64,000 bases of DNA from contig CM034601.1 of assembly GCA_020091685.1 (NCBI GenBank), positions 38,152,034-38,216,033 of the forward strand, in the 5' to 3' direction. Below the pieces are notes generated by a model. It did not search any database, had not been told where the DNA came from, and worked only from the letters and a program-made list of their open reading frames with translations. Each line of letters starts with the position of its first letter. The stretch's first letter is position 1. Positions 24,501 to 39,500 of this stretch are shown one piece after another. The DNA comes from Lutjanus erythropterus. Its lineage: Eukaryota; Chordata; Actinopteri; Lutjaniformes; Lutjanidae. Both the position numbers and the translations under genes were made by a program.

Positions 24501-27500
24501 CCTCCAGGCCTGTGATGTGAAGAGTAAAGAGGAGAAATCAGGACCTGAGAACATGCTCACAGAGTCCTCCACTGGAGACGGTACAACTGACACCATCCTT
24601 ATTCAACAAGAAAACTTTATTTATATAACATCTTTCATATACACGTGCAGCCCAAAGTGCTTCACATAGTGAAATGAAAATAGCATAGATGAGAATAAAA
24701 AAACAATCAATAAATAAAAAAAATTATTGATATAATAAAACTTGCATTAGAATTTTAAAAATTGATAATTAAAGGTCAGTAGAATGAAGTAAAAGGAACA
24801 CCAAGGTTAAAAAATAAATAAAATAAACAAGGTTATAATATTACTCCAAATTAAAAATGAAAAAGATAGATCATTTCCTTTTTTAAAATATTGAGAGAGT
24901 TTCTCATTCTAATATCCAGATGCAGTGATTTCCATAGTTTAGGGTCATAAAAACAAAAGGCACTCTCACTGGTACACTTATGGGACACATAAAGAACATT
25001 TTAATGAAAGGCGGTGGAGGATCTCAGTGATCTGGCTGGAACATAAAATGAAAGAAGATTTCTGATGTATGGTAAGATCATTCAAGGTTTTATAAATAAG
25101 TAAAATAACTAAAAAAATAATTTGTAAAAGATACAGACACCCAGTGTAGTGTTTTAAGCAGTGAGTTAATGTGATCCATGTTAAAGTTAAGACTCTGTGC
25201 TACAGCTTTCTGAACTAACTGTAGTTTTCTTCAAGACTTTTTAGGTAAAAAGTGAAAAGGGAATTAATAAAATGAAATAAAAGCGTGAGTCACTTTTTCT
25301 ACATCTTTCTGAGTTAAAAAGCTAAAAGTTGTAATGACTTGGATAAAATGAGAATTAAAATTTAAACCAGAGTCTAAAACTTCTCCCATGTTTTGAGTGT
25401 AATTTTTCTCTTTATACGTTGGGTTTACTTGAAATAATGTCACTTTTTTTTCCCCTCATTTAGCTAAGTTGAAAAAGTTAGGCAATGAGAGCGTGCTGTA
25501 CCTTGAGATCGAGACAAAAATGTACAGCTGTGTGTTGTCAGCATAGAAATGATGATTCCAAGTGGTAACATCTATAATGAAAACACAGCTGGACCAAGAA
25601 TGCTTCCTTGAGGAATTCCATATTCCATACCATGAGTCTCATGAGCACCAAAGCTGACAAGCTGACTGTCTACCAGTTAAATAAGACTGAAACCAGGGGC
25701 ACGTTCAATCTGAGAACGGTGTGCAACAGGCAGATACATTTTCCCTCGTTTGGTGGGTGTACCACAGTTGTTACCCAATCAGGCGTTGCAGTGCAGTACA
25801 CAAAACTTGCCACGTCTTGTCAGGGCTGAACGCAGCCCAGGCTAGTAAACCAAGTCTACCAATGGAAATATCGTGGTCGAGTGTCATGTATGCTGCACTG
25901 AGATCTAAAAGGATGTAAGGAAAGGAAGGACAGCCATATTGTTTGCATCAACAACAATTCTCAGATCATTTCCAGCTTTCAGTCGGGGTGTCTCACAACA
26001 ATAACAACAAAGGTCAAAGTTCATCCTCAAGCCTGTGATGCCTTCAGCTGAAATTTGAACACGCCCCCAAGTTTAACTGAACATTTTATGTTGCTCTGAA
26101 GGTTTTCTGACAGAAAGTGGCAGGAAGAAAGCCAGTGTGATCCTGTCGACGGAGGACCAGAGTAACTTCCAGGTCACTCAGATGAGGGTCAGGGTAAGGC
26201 TTCATTTTATTTCACCATGTCACTGAGAAGTTAACTCCAACAGTGATGGTGGGTCATGGTAGATAACACTTCCTCTCTGGTTCGTTTGTTTCAGGTACGA
26301 AAAGGAGCCATTGGAGCAAAATGCGGCTTGGTGTTTGCCTATAAGGAGGACGACCCTTTTGATGCAGAGAAACATTTCAAGAGGTTCAAGAAGTATGATG
26401 CCTGGGACTACAAGGACTACAAAGAGTTTGTACAAGACAAGTAAGGAACATTTTACACCTGTCTGATTAGAATTATTCCTGGTAATTACTTGAGGATGCT
26501 TTTGAGTTTATTGGTTTTACAAGATATTTATAAGAGCAATGGACTGAATGAACCATCCAATCTTTGACGATCATACTTATACAATACATTCAGTTTGTCT
26601 GAGTTATGGGACCCCTCAGCAGTGTTGGAATCTGCCTTAATGGTTTCTGTGAATGGCTGAAACACCATGCTGTCACCTGACCTGCAGTGTGAGGATTCCA
26701 GCGCAGTCGGAGGACGAGCCCATTGGCTGGTTTGAGCTGGAGAATGACTGGAACGACGTGGAGATCAAGCTGCAGCAGTGTCGCGTTGCAAAGGTACACA
26801 CTGCAACCAGTTCAAAATAAGACACATTTTTATCTTTCATTTAAACCTCATTAGTGTTAAGTTATTCCTTAACACTCAAATTACGTTGTCATGCTGCCAG
26901 ACATTTTGTCATCAAGTCACCATTCCTCTGTTTCCTTGTCTTCCCAGTTCCTGATGGTGAAGTTCATCTGCACCAGGCAGGACTGGATTGCGGAGCGCCT
27001 TGGAGTGCAGTCCCTCAGCTTCAGTGGATATCTGTGCCCCGGGGCAGAGAGGCTGGGAGACCTTGATGACCTCAGTCCACAGGCAGAGACCTTTGACAGG
27101 GATGCTGTCCCTGGCCTCTGTCTGCTAAACAAGACACTATTCTTTATACAACAGCTTACACGAGACATGGTAACTAAACATTTTATCTATGTAACCCAGT
27201 GTCACAAATCAGGAACTTGCCTCAAGGGGCTTCACAGTCTGGACAGTATACATGCAGCATCCTTAGACCCTTCACAGGGAGAATGGCAGAACTACGAATC
27301 ACTACTACAATAATCACTAATAATATTGTTATATGTTAGTGTGACTTCTTTGAAATACCATAACCATAAAATGTCATGTTTCTAAAGATGCTGCATCATA
27401 TGACTGCATTTAAAAATGTGTGGTTTGGACACTAAAATTGCAGAAAACAGTGAAAAATGCAGATCACTGTTTTCCAAAGCCTAAGTTGATGTCCTCAGAT

Positions 27501-30500
27501 GTCTTGTTGTGTCCAAAACACTAGATAGTTTACTCTAAGAGGACTGAAAATATGTCTAAAAACAGTTCATTTATTATCAAAATAGTTGGCAATTAATTTA
27601 ATAATTGAGTAACAATCAATTTTGACTTTCAAGACTTTGAAAAATACCACATTTCATAGTTCAAGTACCTCATACCTTACCTTATCTATATATGTTTCTC
27701 TTTTCGCGCTTTCTTTAACTTTTACTGAATTCTTTAATCCATTTATGGTTACACTTTCTGCCCTCTTGTGGCCGTTATCAGACATTGCAACATCTCCTTT
27801 TACTGTACTGCTGAAATTGTGAGTGTGAACTTCTATTTCATATTAGTGTTGGACGATGTAGCAATGTCATGATGAATAATTTCATTTTGTTGATATAGAT
27901 GTTATTGATCATTTTTAATGACCTATTTTGACTGAAGGCCAGGAGATAAAAGGTTGAATTCAACCACAATTTATTTCTCAAGATAAACCGCAAAAAAAAA
28001 ATAAAATAAATAATAATAACAATAACAATAATAATAATAATTATTATTATTATAATGATTATTATTATTATGTTTCATTATTTAATATTGTAATAATTAT
28101 AATACTTATTATTTCACCATCTTTCCTCATTTTGACACTCTACACTGTTTCATTTTTTGTGTCACATGTTGATGGTGCAAATGAACAACACACCTGTTAA
28201 ATGATTGGCTGTTAACATGTCACTTGTCACATGCTCCATTTTCAAGGGATATGTTAGGCTGTTTATGAGCCAGGGTGTATTTGTTATGTTCTTTCTTTGC
28301 AGTTTAAACATTTGATTGAAACCCCTTACTCTGGCCTTCTTAATTTATATGTGTGTGTTTTTGTTGATGTTGAAAACAGTCAGACAGTTTCCCTGTCTCT
28401 CTCGATCTCTGCAGGATGCGTCTCACTTCAAGCAGAAGTATCTTCTGGACTTCAGTGGTCTCAGCCTGAACCTCTTCTGGACCTTCTACAATAAACTCAG
28501 GGAGATGTGAGTGGAGTTTTTTGGCATCCACACAGTAACTACAGTCATCAGAACAGCAACAATTACCATTTGGTGTGATCAGGCTAATTGGTCAGTAAGT
28601 ATGATGTATCCACCTGTAATGGTCTCACCTGTAATGGACTGTCTGTCTTTGTCTCAGTGATGGAGAGGAGGTGTTGAAGAGCAGAGTCCTGCTTCTCCAG
28701 CTGATGCAGAACTGTTTCCCTATGCTGCCCAACCCGCTGGAGCCCCGGGGCTCAGAGGAGAGCAGAGGACCAAATGAAGGGGCCACAGCAGCAGCAGCTG
28801 GTCCATCCACGTCCAACAGCGCAGAGCCTGTGTCTCACTCTGTCAGGGCTGTTGGGGAACTCTACACTCACCTCTGCCACAGTAAGAACCTGTCAACTCT
28901 CATACAGCTGGAAAGAGTGAAAAGTTGTTAGATTTCATCAGATGATTAACTTACTGTGTAGAGATTCCTCAGACAGTGGCTTGTAATGATTAATTTTTAA
29001 GAATGTGTGAACATTTCTGTACCAATAATATTTGTAATGTTTGTGTTTCAGTTGTGGATGGACCAGAGGGTGAGACAGTCGTGGAAAAAGTTTTGCACAA
29101 GGAGGCGGTCAGGGCCATTCTTAATGGAGCAGCTGTTTTCTTCCCCGATAAACACATCAGGCGGGACAAACTCTTCAACATGATGGTGAGTTTATGAAAA
29201 TAAATAGAAATCAAATAAAAGAATAATGATGATATAATGCAATAATATGTCTTTTTGCAGAAAAATATTACAGAAGAGGATCAGCCAGAGTCAGTGAAGG
29301 TGACGTTTGAGTCGCTTTGTAATTACTTCAGGTAAGCAGACTGGAGATATACAAAGACGTAAACTCATGGACGTCCAGATCACAGTGGATCAGCAGCAGC
29401 TCTGTTTTGTCCACACAGTGACCAGGATCCAAGTGGCCTTCTCCTGCTCCCGCCCAAAGGAGCCCCCGCAGACTTCGACATCAGCCCCATACTGTCAGTC
29501 ATGGAGACGCTGCTGCTGGTGGCAACAAGAGAAGTGAGACATCCGTCACACACACAGTGTCTCAACTGTTTCATCATTTTATGGACTTGAAATCACATGT
29601 TTCTATCTATTTTTCTGCTGTCTCCCGTCTCTCAGTGTGAGGTTATGATGGTGGATGGCAGCGGTGGAGCCAGCAGGACAGTGTTACTGTCCTTGTTCTG
29701 GGCTCTACAGGGTAGTCTGCTCTCCTGGTGCTACCTGCAGCTCAAAGGAGGAGCCTCCACCAGTGTCGCTATGGACCTGGCCAGAGACATCCTACTGAAA
29801 TGTGAGATACAGCCACAATGCCACATGACACAAAAAAGACACTCTTATAGCTTCATACTTTCAATATTATATAAAAAATTGTCTAATTAAGTTGTCTGAT
29901 AGTTCAGTATGAACACACTGATTATCTTATCAGTATTGGCCATGAGAAGCTTGTTATTGAATTATTGGTATTGAAAAAAATCCAAATCATGCATCCCTAA
30001 TGAACCCTGACACTGAGCTGAGTGGATCAGAGGATTTTCTTTCAGGATGACTAGCTGGTTTATTTCAACAGATGTGGATCAGTTCCTGGGAAGTATCAAA
30101 ACCACACTTGGGTCCCTGCTGGAAAGATACACTGGTGCTGAAATTACTGAGAAACTAGGCAGCTCAATCCTCGCCACAGTCTTCAGACAGCTGGTAATAT
30201 ACTCTTCTCAATCTCATGGATTTGAGTTGCCTTCCTGCGCACTGATCAAGTTGACTGTGTCGAGTGACTGTAATATTTGTTGTGGTCCTGGCAGATGATT
30301 TTGCTCCTGGAGCTGTGCTCTCTGGACATCCCTCACAGCGTGCTGCTGAAGAGCTTCTCCTCTCTGGTTGAGCTGCTCAAAAATCTGTCCAGTGATACTG
30401 GAGACATCTTTTCAAAGGTCAGTCACTCTGAACTTAGCACCAGAATTTATACAGCAGCTCGTCCCTCATAATCAGGCTGTGGAGGGTTGTGAAGTGCAGC

Positions 30501-33500
30501 AGCACTACTGTAACATGTGATGGTAGAAATACTTCCCTTAAAAGTAGCAGTACTGCAGTATAAAAATGCTCAATTTCAAGTAATAGTCTTTGAAAATTAC
30601 ACACAGGAAACAGTGAGTAATTGTATAGTATAACTAAATGTACTTAAAGTATCAAAAGCAAAAGTACTCATAGAAATGGCCTGAGTGTTATACTGTTATA
30701 ATATTGAAATGGAGCTATGTGTGTGTAGTTTATTCTATGACAGTGCATCATATATTATGAACTAATCATATATTTTGTTCATAAAATCTTAATATGGATC
30801 TTAATAATATATCTGTAAAAGCAGCTGTCAGAAAAATGCACTGCTGTAAAAAGTTTCCCTCTGAAATGCAGTCTTAATTTTATCTTTAGTTTTAGTCATT
30901 TACTGAAAACTGTAGTTGGTTAAAGTCATATTTTAGTCAGACTTTTCTCAGGCAGTTTCATGATACTGTGATGGTTTTTGCTGAAGGATTTTAATCCTGG
31001 CTGTAAAAACACCAATGAGAAGTAAACAGACCCTGAACTGTGTTTAGTCGTCTAGGCTGAGAATTTTATTTCATTTATTTATAATTATACTGGCAAAAAT
31101 TAAAAGGAACATAATAAAATCAGTTACAATTAAACAGGCCAGTTATAGCAGATTCCTGCTGTGCAGCATATAAAAGACAAACGCACATCACAAAACAGAG
31201 ACAGTCAACAAGAAACAAAAGACGAACAGCAACACAGACATTTAGAGAGGCGAGGACTGACATGGAGTGCACAGACATTATGGGTTAAATCAGTGGATGC
31301 AAGTGCGTCCTTCCATCAGGTAGTATTTATATGTCTATTTAAAATGTGTAACAGAGGTTATTGTTCTAACATAATCTGGGATCTCATTCCAGAATCTGGT
31401 GTATGTGTGAAAAACCATAGATGTTTTTATAAGAAGGTACTGGGATAAAGACTGGATATTGTTGGACAGCAGGATATTGTTGAAATAATTATTGAATGCA
31501 GACATGTGTCAGAGACAGTATGAGTGAGATATGGTCTGATCTTGTTATAAACATACAGTTTGTAAATTCTGAACATGATTTCGATAAGCGAGATGTGAAT
31601 TAGGGAATACTCCAAGATATTTGTAGGTTAACACATTCTGTCACATAAAAACAAAGACTTAGAGTCATGTTTCATAATTAGTTATCAGACCCTGATAATA
31701 TTTATTACCTGACAGAACAGACTTTTTATATATTGCTGAAGTCTTCTGCTAACTTGTATGTCAGAATAATTGAATAAATCAGCAGTTATAAATATGTGGA
31801 AACAGTGTTGTTAAGGCAGATGAGCATTATCTGCATTTATTCACACATCATGGAGCTAAAATTGATACCAAATTATGTTAAATGTTTGCTGAATGAGTAT
31901 GTGTCCATTTGTGAGCTGTAAGAAATCATAAGTCATCTTTTAGAAGGAGCACATAACTACTGTGAGCTGCACCCTAAATTCACACTGAAGTTTGAGCTGC
32001 ACTAACATCAGATTTAGTCCTAAGAGGGAAATTAACATACATGTTATGGAATCTGTTGACTTTGGCAGACACTGTGTGACGGTGTGTTTTCAGGTGTCTT
32101 TTCCTCACAGGGAATGATGCACTCAGTCTTTCTTTCAGTTTGAATATGAGGTTGCTTTCACACTTAAAGTCCAGACCAAGGTTCATGTTTTTGAGACACT
32201 GTTCACATTTGGTCCGGTCAGTTTTAGTTTCACACTGCAATTATCCGAGCAGACTAAAGAACTTTACATATTATACCTACGTCCTGCTGTCACGACTTAC
32301 ATAGGCCACGCCTCTCTATATTTGGCATTGATTGGTTTGTAGACGGGTGTGCATCTAAAATCAGCATGTTTATGGAGAGAGATGAATGAACAGATTCACT
32401 TCATCATCACCATCATAATACTATTATACCACTGCTACCAGCAGCACCAAAGTGAAACAACTGAAAAGTGTTGCATTTTTAAGAGTTTTTTTCAGTTCTC
32501 TTTATAAAGTGGTCAGACCAAATGCCAATTAAACATCAGGTCTCCTCTTGTCCCCATGTGTGTAATTGATCCAAAAGTCGGAACAATGTTCACACAAACC
32601 GAACCATAGTTCAGTGCGATCTAGACCGTAACCACCTCTTTTTGCTGGACCAAAGTGTGGCTTTTTGGTCCAGACTGTGGTCCAGGGGAGGTTTCACACC
32701 TGTAATTTTTGTCCAAAAGTCTAGACCAAATGAGATAGGTGTGATAATGCCATAAAAGAAAAGTGTCTACAGGTCATCTCTCCTCTTTGTTCTCTTTGTT
32801 TTTTCCCCTCTTCTTCCCACCTGCTGGTGAAGATGAGGCACTCAGCATTTGACAGGCCAGTTTCCAGCAGCAGCTAATGTTTTCTTTCAGCTTTTTAAGT
32901 CCTCTAGATTTCTAAGTGCTTTGAGATGGCTAATTACTGTGATCTAACTTCAGTTGTCCACCCAGACAGAGCCAGCTGTTTCATCTCTTGTCATATTTTT
33001 TGTTGCCAGTTATCTTTTCATTTTCATTGTCATCATAATTTAATCATGAAATAAAATCAACAAAAACCTTTCATTAAACTTTTTTTGACAAAATTATCGC
33101 TGCTGAAATGTAGTGGCGTCGAAGTGAAAAGTGTCATAAAATAGAAATACTCGAGTAAAATAAAGGTACCTCAAATTAGCTACATTCCACTGTTGACTGT
33201 AACAGAGATGAATGTTGCTGTTAGGTGGATCAGGAGAGCTGGCACCAACCCCAGCAGCCAGTGGTGCTCAGGACCTGGACCATGGAGTCCCCTCACAACT
33301 ATGAGAACAGCCGCCACGAGACCACCATCTACGCCTGCCCTGGTGCCACTTCCTTTGAGGTGGAGTTTGACGAACGCTGTGAGACAGAGAAGAGGTGACT
33401 GATGTGAAATATTACATATTCTCATGTTTTTGTTTTTTTGTTATCCCTTGTGTGAATGTTTGTAACCCATCCTCTCTGCTCTTCATATTTTTGCAGATAC

Positions 33501-36500
33501 GACTACCTGGAATTCACAGATTCTAGAGGTGGGAAGGTCCGCTATGACATGAAGGTTGGAACTGAGAAGTGGCCAAAGGTGGGATACAGAAACCTGTTCA
33601 GCTGTTTCTATATGAAACTGTCATTTCTTAATTTCTTTACACACGTCTGTTATTTCTTTTGGCCCCTACAGAAGGTGACATTTGACGCCGGCCCTCAGCT
33701 CCAGTTCCTCTTCCACTCTGATAGCAGTAATAACGAGTGGGGTTACAAGTTCACTGTGACGGCCCTGGGGCTCCCAGATATCACTATTTCTTGGATGTCA
33801 GACCTGCAGCTGCTGGTGGCTCGCCTTATGGGTCGTCTTGCTTCGAGAACCCTCGCCCTGAAATCCCCTCACGGTGAGACTGTTTCCTAAAACCTTTATC
33901 GAACAAAGGTCTGTGATCCAAACTGTGTGACTCTGTTGGGGCATAGCTAGAGCGTTTCTTTTTATTTTTCAGTAACACTTTATTAAAGAAAATGCAGCAG
34001 TATGTCACACACAAATAGAAAAATAGCACACAAGGCATTTTCAGTTTTTACAATATTTCTTCCCGGCCCAGAACAGCCATAACTAGACCATTCAACTTAC
34101 ACACACTCCATCCCACAGGCCTCCTCTACAAAAATAAAAAAAAACAAGAAAATATATTTGTAGTAAATGGTAATAATGAGACAAAAGAAAAAGAAAGAAA
34201 AACTAAAACAAAAAGTTAATTACAAAATTAAAAGGAAATCAGACCACCAAAGCTGTTGCAGTACAGCAGAGAATCCCAGATTTACAGCGTAAGGTCAGTA
34301 ATCAGGGCACATATACACAGGACATGTACTCAACACCCATAACTATGTACTCAGGTATCTGTAAATAGGGGCTGCATGGGGAACAGCCAGCACAGCACTC
34401 ATACATCACAGACAAGCCTGATGAATACCTGTATTGTAATATTGCCCTGGCAGGCAGCCATTCAGAATAACTGATCAATGGTTGCTAGTGAGAATAAAAT
34501 CTATTAGAGGAACCTCTTATAGAAATGACACTCGTCCAAATTGAAAGAAAGACATGACATTGCACATCCATGATTTTAAAAAATGAGAATAGAGAGGATC
34601 TCCACAGCAAGAGCATTCAGTAATGCTTCAATTTCTGTGTCCCGTGATTTCATGGTAATTAGGTGATAATTACCAAGCGATAAATTTGAAATTTCTTAGA
34701 AATTGACCCCAGATTTCATGGTGGTTAATTATGCGATATGAGCAAGAACCATTTTCATGTAATTAGTGGTAATTACAAAGCAACATATTTGAAATTTCTG
34801 CAAATTACCCCCATATTTCATGGTAAGTATGTGATAATTCATAAGTATCATTTTCATGCTAATTATCACATGCTTGCCATGAAATTTGGGGTTACTTTGG
34901 AAGAAATATGTGGACAATCTCTAAGAAATTTCAAATATATTACTTGATAATCACCACAAACTTACCATGAAATTTTGGGACATGGAAAAATGAGGCATTA
35001 CCAAGAATTCTTCTGCTTGCAATAGGGAGGTGAAGGCAGTTACATTAGTTTGAATATTTTGAAAATCTTCCAAAAATGGCTATGTGAGACGATGGTGAAA
35101 TATGTGTATTTCAGAGGAAGATCTCTAATCTTGTACATCTGAGGCTCACATGAAAAGATCCAATCAAATTTCTCAAAACATATTTGAAAAAATATTTGTA
35201 ATATTTTTGAGGGGAAAAAAATTCAGAGTACGTCAGAATTCTAGCATAGCTTGAGCATTTTATGCTGATATTTGTTGGTTTCTGTCTCTTCCAGAGATTC
35301 GCACTGTTAAGGAGCTTCCAGCAGGGAAAATGTCCCACGTTCAGTCTTCTCCATTATGGAAACCCATTCTGAGACACGGGTTGTGTGAGAACCGGGAGAC
35401 GAATCGGAATAAAACGCCCTCAGAACAGGTACAGTCAAATAAGTTCAAAGCAGTTACGTAGAAGTTCCACTTCTAGCTTCATATTATTCCTTGAATGGCT
35501 GGATGATGTGGGCAAACTAAAATGTCACAATATTTTTGACCAAATAGCTCGATATTGCAGCAATAATCTTGAGCTGACTTTTGATGCATAAAACATTAAC
35601 ACAATGAGATTTTTGATAGATAATCATCAGTAATGTGGATATAATGTGTAGGTGGATAAAAGCAAATAATAGAACAGCCAGAACAGTCTGGTATGTTCTC
35701 TAATATGATATCTAGTCTCATATAATCAATATATTTTGCAGCCCTCAGCAGCTAGATGTTGTTCTAATGCCGTGTTGTTTTTCCATGTGCTAGACAAATA
35801 CATGGACTCTTGATGATTTAATGAGCTTCCTGGAGGAATTTGCCCGTTGGAACCCGTCCCAGGAGCCGACAGACAGCAGAACAGAGCTGATGAAGACCAT
35901 CATGCAGTCCTGCAGAAAACAGCCAATGAGGAACGAGATTGCGGCTGGGTCAAAGACGGACCAAGCTGTGAATGCCATTTGGGCCGCCATGGTGTACCAC
36001 ACACCGGCCCTCAACCGCACTCTGAAGACCTACGGTAATTCTTGGCTCTGATCAGTGGTCACAGAGCAAAAGCTGCTCTATTTATTACATGTCCTGCTGT
36101 GTTTTATCATTATAGTTCTGCATGGTTGATGAACTTGGCTGACTCATTCAGCTGATTTCTGTCCTCTGTTCTGTCTGTGTGTGAGCAGTTAATCAGGACT
36201 GCAAGTCCTATCTGAGTGAAGAATTTGTGCAGGTGTATTCTCTGGCAGACAGCATCAGAACATGGATGGTGAGTGTTACTGATAGTGTTCATGTCTCAAT
36301 TCTTTTGTAATTAGTGTTTTGTTGAATTTTTGTATGAACATTGTCACATTTTAGTGAACAAAACTTTCTAGAGTTTCTCCATTCTGTCACATTCATTCTC
36401 CTCCATGTTTGCCTTCATGCTGATTTCCTGCCTGCAAAGGATTTCCAAAGTAAAGCAAAGGGTTGTCTAAATAACAAAAAATATTACCACAGAGTGTGGT

Positions 36501-39500
36501 TAGCTGTGGCCTGGTAGCTTAGTTGTTGGAGAGTTGACCCCATGTACTGAGGCTGAGTTCTCTGCAGCAGCTGTGGGTTGGTCTCGTGCCAACAGTTCTT
36601 TGCAGTATGTCATTCCCCCACTGTCTAAGTATTAATACTTAGATACTTCTGACAAAATTAAAGCATAATATGAAATAACAGACATTTTTCTGTTGTTACA
36701 TGATACATATCATCATATCCCTCAGCCCTACAGTTTATATATGACCATGTTACTGAATTATTATGCTGATGATGCCTTTTTTCTTGTCAGTTGGAGATGA
36801 AGCAGAGATACCTGGTTGGTAAAATGAATGTTCCTGGTGAGAAGGATGGGAGTCATGATGAGGTTACCATGGAAACACTAGGTGAGAACTGCAGCTACTG
36901 TAAAGCCACATACCACCCTTTGTTTTCCTCAACTGTGTTATGTCTTTCTCTAATTTGCTGACTTGTGTTATTTTCTGTCTCTCTAGCTGATGTGTGCATT
37001 GAAAAGAGCCTCTTGCTCTTTAGATTCACTCCTTGTGGAGTACCGGACAGTGACTCCACCAAAGCTGCAGAGGGCAGCAGCGCTCCACTCCTCCGCTCAA
37101 GTTCCATCTCAGAAGGGGACTTCCAGCCCAGCTCCTCTCTGGGAGCTCAGACTGCGGGGACTGAGGAGGGGGGTGACGCCAGGGCAGGACAGAGCCAGCC
37201 CTCTGCTGCTCAGGGCCAGAGCTCATCTTCTTGTGGGCACAGCAGGTCAGGTCACAGAGGCTCCACAGAGAGCCTCTCCTCCCAGCAAGGGGAGCCCGCC
37301 TCTCCCTCCGCCTTCCCCCGTAAAGCCCCGTTCAGCCGGGCACGCCTACGCCTCCTGTCCTGTCGATCTATAGAAGAGCCCCGCCTGATCCCCTCTGTCA
37401 AGGATCGCTACCCAATCCTCAAACACATCCTGAACTTTATAAGAGACCAGGCTCTCACAACATCGAGGTGACTGACCTCCAGTCCTCTATTCTGAATTTT
37501 TCATGTGTGTGATTGTATCAAACAGTGTTAACTCATCCAATATCCAATTCTTCCTCCTCCTGAAGCATTCTGCAGACGCTGTCCCTGAGCAAAGCCCAGG
37601 CTCTGAGTGTGTGTAAAGTCCTGGAGATGGTTCAGCAGTGTTTACACTCCCTGGGAAAGCCACACCTCTTCCAAGCCCCCTGCATCCTGTTCCTGCAGGA
37701 ACTGCTGGCCTGCCAGAAAGACTTCACCAGGTACATTTGTACAACATGTTTTCAGTTCAACTGGGACAGCATGGTGTTATTACATAGCTTTGTTGAATAC
37801 TTGATTCTAATTGGTCAATTACAGCTAAGGTCTGTTATTTCTCTATGACAGACCATTATCTGGAGGAACAATAAAATCATTGTTAAATCACTAAAATCAT
37901 TTTAACATTAATATTTTGTGTCAAGTTGATTTTCTTTGGGGGCGGCACGGTGGTGCAGTGGTTAGCACTGCTGCCTCACAGCAAGAAGGTCCTGAGTTCG
38001 ATCCAGCTCCCCGGCTGGGGCAGGGCCTTTCTGTGCGGAGTTTGCATGTTCTCCCCGTGTCTGCGTGGGTTCTCTCCGGGTTCTCCAGCTTCCTCCCACA
38101 GTCCAAAGACATGCATGCTAGGTTAATTGGTGACTCTAAATTGTCCGTAGGTGTGAATGTGAGGTGGTTGAGTGGTTGTCTGTCTATGTGTCAGCCCTGT
38201 GATGAACTGGCGACTTGTCCAGGGTGTACCCCGCCTCTCGCCCGATGTCAGCTGGGATAGACTCCAGCAGCCCGTGACCCTTACGGACTAAGCGGTTACA
38301 GAAAATGAATGAATGATTTTCTTTGGTACATAACCATGTAACAAGCAGGATAATGTACAGTGAGCAGGACACTATTATGAAATAACTCATAAAATCATTT
38401 TTTGTGTCACATAAATGTGTACCAAAGTATTATTTTTTTGGTAAGCGCCCATGTAATAAGCAGGTTTCACAGCAGAGTCCCTTATATACTAAATAGACAA
38501 CAAGTAGTAGGTCAAAAATCTACTGGCCCAACTAAAGTTTCTACCGATCCTGAATAAAATTTTATATTGTGATATAGATATATTTACCATTTACTATTAT
38601 TTTTTATATTTGCTACTATTTCCTTTATTTATGAGGTAAATATTGTGCTTTCTACTCTGCTACATGTGTCTGACAGCTTTAGTGACAGTAACAGTTACTT
38701 TTCAGGTTACAATGTTTCATATCCTTCCTGCCACACACAACAAATGTTGCTCTTTTTTCTCATAGCTTCATGGCGACTGTTTTTTTTCAATAATTATCTG
38801 CCCCTTTAAAAAATCAGTCCTGATTCATCAGACGTGTGGAGCAGAGTTATTAGTGTTGCTCACAAAGCAATGTCTGAAAGACTATTTTGAATCAGTTTTT
38901 TTTTAAAAAAAGCCCTGGCCTGATTGGACAACCTGCTGATTGTTTTTACTGGCTTTAGGCCATCAGGCAATCTTTATTGTTGGACCTTGCTAAAGTCTCA
39001 TTAATATTTGTGATTTTTAACTAGGTTGTCGCAAAAAACAAGGTTGTCCTGAGATTTGAAATTGAATAATGGAATAGATGTTTTTCTTAGATAAAAACAA
39101 AGATGGATTGTAGTTGCACTAAAAAAGACTGGTTTATATCTGACAACAGTATTGGAGGTGCCAAATTGATGTGTCTAGAGATTGTCTTTAGTATTCACCT
39201 TGTCACTTTTACTTTTGCACAATCCTCATTTTTATATACTTATGTAATGTAGTACATTTATACAGTGATACTCCTTCAATGCATCTGTATACACTTATCA
39301 TAATTTTCAGATTTACACAGTGTTATATTGTATGTATCTCATTCCATTTTTGTTCAGCTTTGCAAAGCTGACTTGTTTTTCTAGTCCAACACATTTCATT
39401 GTAACGTTGACTCTGTGTTCACCTGTATTTGACTTAATAAAACTTAACTAAATTAATCTGGATTTGACAGAAGGAAATTTAACCAACTGAGCTGTATTTC

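Larger units (their letters stand above)
30418..33224. other. ZZEF1 intron 21, nested repeats
   Basis: Family B halves at 30505-30870 and 33105-33202 bracket unrelated repeat DNA: an unclassified element about 31050-31700 and an inverted-repeat element about 32000-32760. No exon or ORF of interest. Confidence 0.55.

Noticed and set aside
36965..37471. Overlapping ORFs in three frames, including 127 aa (+) and 66 aa (-)
   Set aside because: Only the frame continuing from exon 28 matches ZZEF1; the others arise from GC-rich, low-complexity codons of exon 29.
37945..38015. Possible tRNA gene
   Set aside because: Box A and B-like strings are present but no cloverleaf is evident, and the context is a SINE head with target-site duplication.
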